Assembly: GCA_035495315.1 (NCBI GenBank)
Contig: DATJGF010000145.1
Coordinates: forward strand, 42,776-106,775
Length of the DNA: 64,000 bases
Direction of reading: 5' to 3'
From: DATJGF01 sp035495315
GTDB lineage: Bacteria; Verrucomicrobiota; Verrucomicrobiia; Limisphaerales; UBA8199
Below the pieces are notes generated by a model. It was not told the DNA's origin. It made no database searches and saw only the letters and a list, made by a program, of their open reading frames with translations. The position numbers and the translations under genes were made by a program. Shown piece after piece: positions 62,101-64,000 of this stretch; position 1 is the first letter of the stretch; each line of letters starts with the position of its first letter.

Positions 62101-62943
62101 ATGAATGAGAAGGCTTGTCCTCTGCACAAAGCCGTTGACAGACATTTGCGACATTTGCTCCTGGCAATCTCAAATCTCACGCTCGCATTGGGAGCTTTCG
62201 GCCAGGGCATTCCCGAGCCCGGGCTGGTGGTCTATGGGGCCATTTCGAACTCGAACGGGAGCCTTCCCGTGTCGGGTGCGGCGGTAGAATGGCGCTCCAG
62301 CCAGGGTTCTAATGTTGTTACCAACGGTGCTACCGGGGTGGTCGTCAACGGCCAGGCGTTTTACGTGGTGCGCATCCCGTTCGAGACCCGGTCCTTTGCG
62401 GATCTGCCTGCCTTCCCGCCCAGCCCTAACACCTTCGAGTTGACCGCCGCCAGCACCACGTACACCCGCTTCGCTACCGTGAACGGGACAATGGCGACCG
62501 TGCTCGGCCCCACCAATTTTACCTTTGGGGCTGCCGATCGCGGCCGAGTTGAGCGCCTGGACCTGCTGGTCAACCTCCCTGGCGAAACCTTTACTCAGTG
62601 GCTCGTCAGCCATGGACTTCAGTCCAACACGGATCCCAACGCTGACCCCCTGGGCAAAGGTATGACTTATTATCAACAATACATCGCCGGCACAGACCCT
62701 CTTGACCCTAACTCGGTGTTCAAGTTCATCAGGATCCAGCCCGGTCAACCTTCGGGCATCGTCATCCAGTGGGACAGCGTTGCCGGCAAGTCTTACAACG
62801 TTCTGCGCGCAACACGGGACCCGGTGAGCTTCAGTCTCGTTGCCTCCAACCTTGCCGCCACTGCGGGCGTCACCAGTTTCCAGGACCCGCTCGCAACCGG
62901 CTCGGGCCCTTACTTCTACCGACTCGAGGTCGCCCAGCCCTGA
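62101..62943 (+). CDS. Secreted protein with carboxypeptidase-regulatory-like and C-terminal sorting-type module
   Basis: 280 residues. A long n-region precedes the signal core LLLAISNLTLALGAFGQG. The N-terminal half is a beta sandwich (VYGAISNSNGSLPVSGAAVE, TFELTAASTTYTRFATVNG). The end, DPLGKGMTYYQQYIAGTDPL with DPNSVFKFIRIQ and GIVIQWDSVAGKSYNVLRAT, is a module common at the C-termini of verrucomicrobial secreted proteins. It is the last gene of the operon, 25 bases after the RHS gene. It is in the slot where an immunity gene might be expected, but it looks exported rather than cytosolic. Confidence 0.72.
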   Translation: MNEKACPLHKAVDRHLRHLLLAISNLTLALGAFGQGIPEPGLVVYGAISNSNGSLPVSGAAVEWRSSQGSNVVTNGATGVVVNGQAFYVVRIPFETRSFADLPAFPPSPNTFELTAASTTYTRFATVNGTMATVLGPTNFTFGAADRGRVERLDLLVNLPGETFTQWLVSHGLQSNTDPNADPLGKGMTYYQQYIAGTDPLDPNSVFKFIRIQPGQPSGIVIQWDSVAGKSYNVLRATRDPVSFSLVASNLAATAGVTSFQDPLATGSGPYFYRLEVAQP

Positions 62944-63028
62944 GCCGAGGCGGTTATGGCATCGCTCACGAGAGATTTTTGGCCCGCAACTGCATCTCAT
63001 CCAGGAAAGCCTGGACGAGCGGCGAGGG
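62944..63028. other. Short gap after the Tc-like operon
   Basis: No gene or clear terminator hairpin with T-run was recognised here. Confidence 0.3.
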
Positions 63029-63213
63029 TTAGTTAGCCGCGCCACAAGGCCCATTGGCCAACAACTGCCCTTCCAGCACGAGGCTCCCAGCCACCAAGCG
63101 TACCAATCCGCCCCCCCCGGCTCGGACCAACCATATGCCGGACCGGAATCTGGCCCGCCATCACTGCCCCACTCGTTGGGATCTGAATAGTCCACATACA
63201 CCTCATTGGACAT
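63029..63213 (-). pseudogene. Fragment of a glycine-rich secreted beta-solenoid protein, frameshifted
   Basis: MSNEVYVDYSDPNEWGSDG and GPAYGWSEPGG precede a run of eight Gs (minus strand; Cs at 63111-63118). In the next frame the protein continues GLVRLVAGSLVLEGQLLANG then PCGAAN and stop at 63029, a repeat typical of [IV]-R-L-x-x-x-G-x-L-x-[LV]-x-G-x-[IL]-x-ANG secreted solenoids. The homopolymer breaks the frame. It is too short to be a full gene. Confidence 0.45.
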
Positions 63214-63485
63214 GCCCGCCTAGGAATAGAAACTGTGCCTGGCGAATTCCTAATTCCCACCGCCAGAAGCCCGTTCTGACCGGCGCTTTAGTGCGTTAAG
63301 TTGCCTTGCGTCGCTAAAACCCCTGAAAAACGCAAAAATCCGCTCTTTTAAGAACCGACGGTGGTGACGGTTGTTTCAAACCGTCCCATATCAGTGTTGA
63401 CTCCAAACGTTCTGTAAGCAGAACGCAGACCCGGCAATCGAGGATACGCAGCGCGAGAACCCGTGTTCCTGATACGTTGAGTGAG
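63214..63485. other. Intergenic, no gene supported
   Basis: 272 bases downstream of the HTH gene and upstream of the solenoid fragment. Nothing beyond short shadow frames was recognised. Confidence 0.35.
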
Positions 63486-63839
63486 TCATGGTTGTTTGGG
63501 CAGCTCAGACTCTCCGATAAGGACGCGCAGCCAGCCGAGCTTGCGCTCGGTATGGCGGTTTGGAGTTTGGGATGCAAGCTTCGTGAGAAGCCGCTTGGCG
63601 CGACGTCGAACCATGCGTTCGACCCTTTGATATTTGCCGCCAAACAGCGTCGGCGGCGATGTTTGAAAAATGACGTGGTACCCCAATGCCGTGAGTAACC
63701 CAGGCACGGCGCGGAAATGTTCGTAGCGCGAAATCTGTGCGGCCCCGTGGAGCCCCAAAAGGAACGCGATCTCTGGTTCCGAGAACCCGGTGCGTTTGCG
63801 GTGGAGCCGCAGGTAATTGGGAAGCTTGCGCGATGCCAT
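63486..63839 (-). CDS. Small XRE-type helix-turn-helix protein
   Basis: 117 residues: NYLRLHRKRTGFSEPEIAFL followed by LGLHGAAQISRYEHFRAVPG is a lambda-repressor-like helix-turn-helix in which the second helix reads QISRYEH. A linker (YHVIFQTSPPTLFGGKYQRV) and a basic helix (RRRAKRLLTKLASQ) follow. This type is common as single genes beside mobile or variable regions in Verrucomicrobia. It probably represses its own or a neighbouring gene. Confidence 0.75.
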   Translation of the reverse strand: MASRKLPNYLRLHRKRTGFSEPEIAFLLGLHGAAQISRYEHFRAVPGLLTALGYHVIFQTSPPTLFGGKYQRVERMVRRRAKRLLTKLASQTPNRHTERKLGWLRVLIGESELPKQP

Positions 63840-64000
63840 ACGAAGGAGAGCAGCGCATACCCGCGTTCAGCTTAGAGCAACGACCTCAGTCGCCAAGAAG
63901 GTCGAAGTTGTTGAGGGCGACAACGTCCGACCTTCAATCGCCGAACAGGATTCCTGCTCAACCTCATTGTACAACGGTCTTCTGCTGGTGTTGAGCTTCG
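63840..64000. other. Right edge of the window, upstream of the HTH gene
   Basis: 161 bases with the inverted words CGACCTCAGTCGCCAAGAAGG and AAGGTCGAAGTTGTTGAGG partly alike. It presumably contains the HTH gene's promoter. No coding sequence is supported. Confidence 0.3.

Noticed and set aside
62170..63213. 347-codon minus-strand frame over the last operon gene
   Set aside because: Only its first 40-50 codons look like protein, and these belong to a frameshifted solenoid fragment; the rest is antisense to the 62101 gene.
1..64000. CRISPR arrays, rRNA genes and complete insertion sequences
   Set aside because: I saw no regularly spaced short repeats, no rRNA-like stretches and no transposase with flanking inverted repeats.

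Overview
The window looks like a chromosomal segment of a Verrucomicrobiota bacterium, most like the soil Pedosphaera/Limisphaerales group. This is inferred from gene content: paired ECF sigma factors and transmembrane Ser/Thr kinases (one with WD40 repeats and a zinc ribbon), a very large Reg_prop/Y_Y_Y histidine kinase, PKD and beta-helix secreted proteins, tail-collar proteins with a verrucomicrobial-type N-terminal domain, and a giant SpvB/RHS protein. No rRNA or complete tRNA gene was seen, so the placement is not phylogenetically proven.

Layout. 1-8.4 kb (+): central carbon genes: transaldolase, a frameshifted ribulose-phosphate epimerase, RpiB, pyruvate kinase, transketolase and a GlgX-type debranching enzyme. 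8.5-14.6 kb: a membrane protein, a PocR-AraC regulator, and an ECF sigma factor followed by a membrane kinase. 14.6-30.7 kb: an envelope/stress cluster: a GAF sigma-54 activator, a STAS-lipoprotein fusion ORF, an AI-2E-type permease, an outer-membrane beta-barrel, a potassium channel overlapping a glycogen-binding protein, a thioredoxin-like protein lacking its first active-site Cys, a membrane-anchored response regulator, an LpxR-like outer-membrane protein, Hsp20 and an Mla-type lipid transport operon. Four copies of one ungapped 54-bp promoter-like element lie upstream of separate genes in this cluster.

30.5-33.7 kb is a decayed junction: a tyrosine integrase whose catalytic Tyr codon is an amber stop, the 3' end of a tRNA-Gly, a kinase fragment, an NTF2-like protein and half of an amidohydrolase. 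33.7-42.1 kb (-): a 1,140-residue beta-helix/PKD secreted protein, remnants of two genes, a zinc-ribbon/WD40 kinase and its ECF sigma factor. At 42.34 kb there is a 5' half of tRNA-Ser(CGA). 42.5-47.2 kb (-): a NarL-type regulator and its giant LamG/Reg_prop sensor kinase.

47.7-62.9 kb (+) is one long operon and the most interesting part: a secreted calcium-motif protein, a 1,070-residue helical protein with a Gly/Ala-rich hairpin and a C-terminus resembling TcA subunits, three tandem tail-collar proteins with near-identical 5' halves and diverged 3' halves, and a 2,286-residue SpvB/VCBS/RHS protein resembling a TcB-TcC fusion with an unassigned C-terminal tip. I read it as a divergent, compact Tc-like toxin or contact-delivery system. 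That is an inference from architecture. The window ends with a frameshifted glycine-rich remnant and a small HTH gene.
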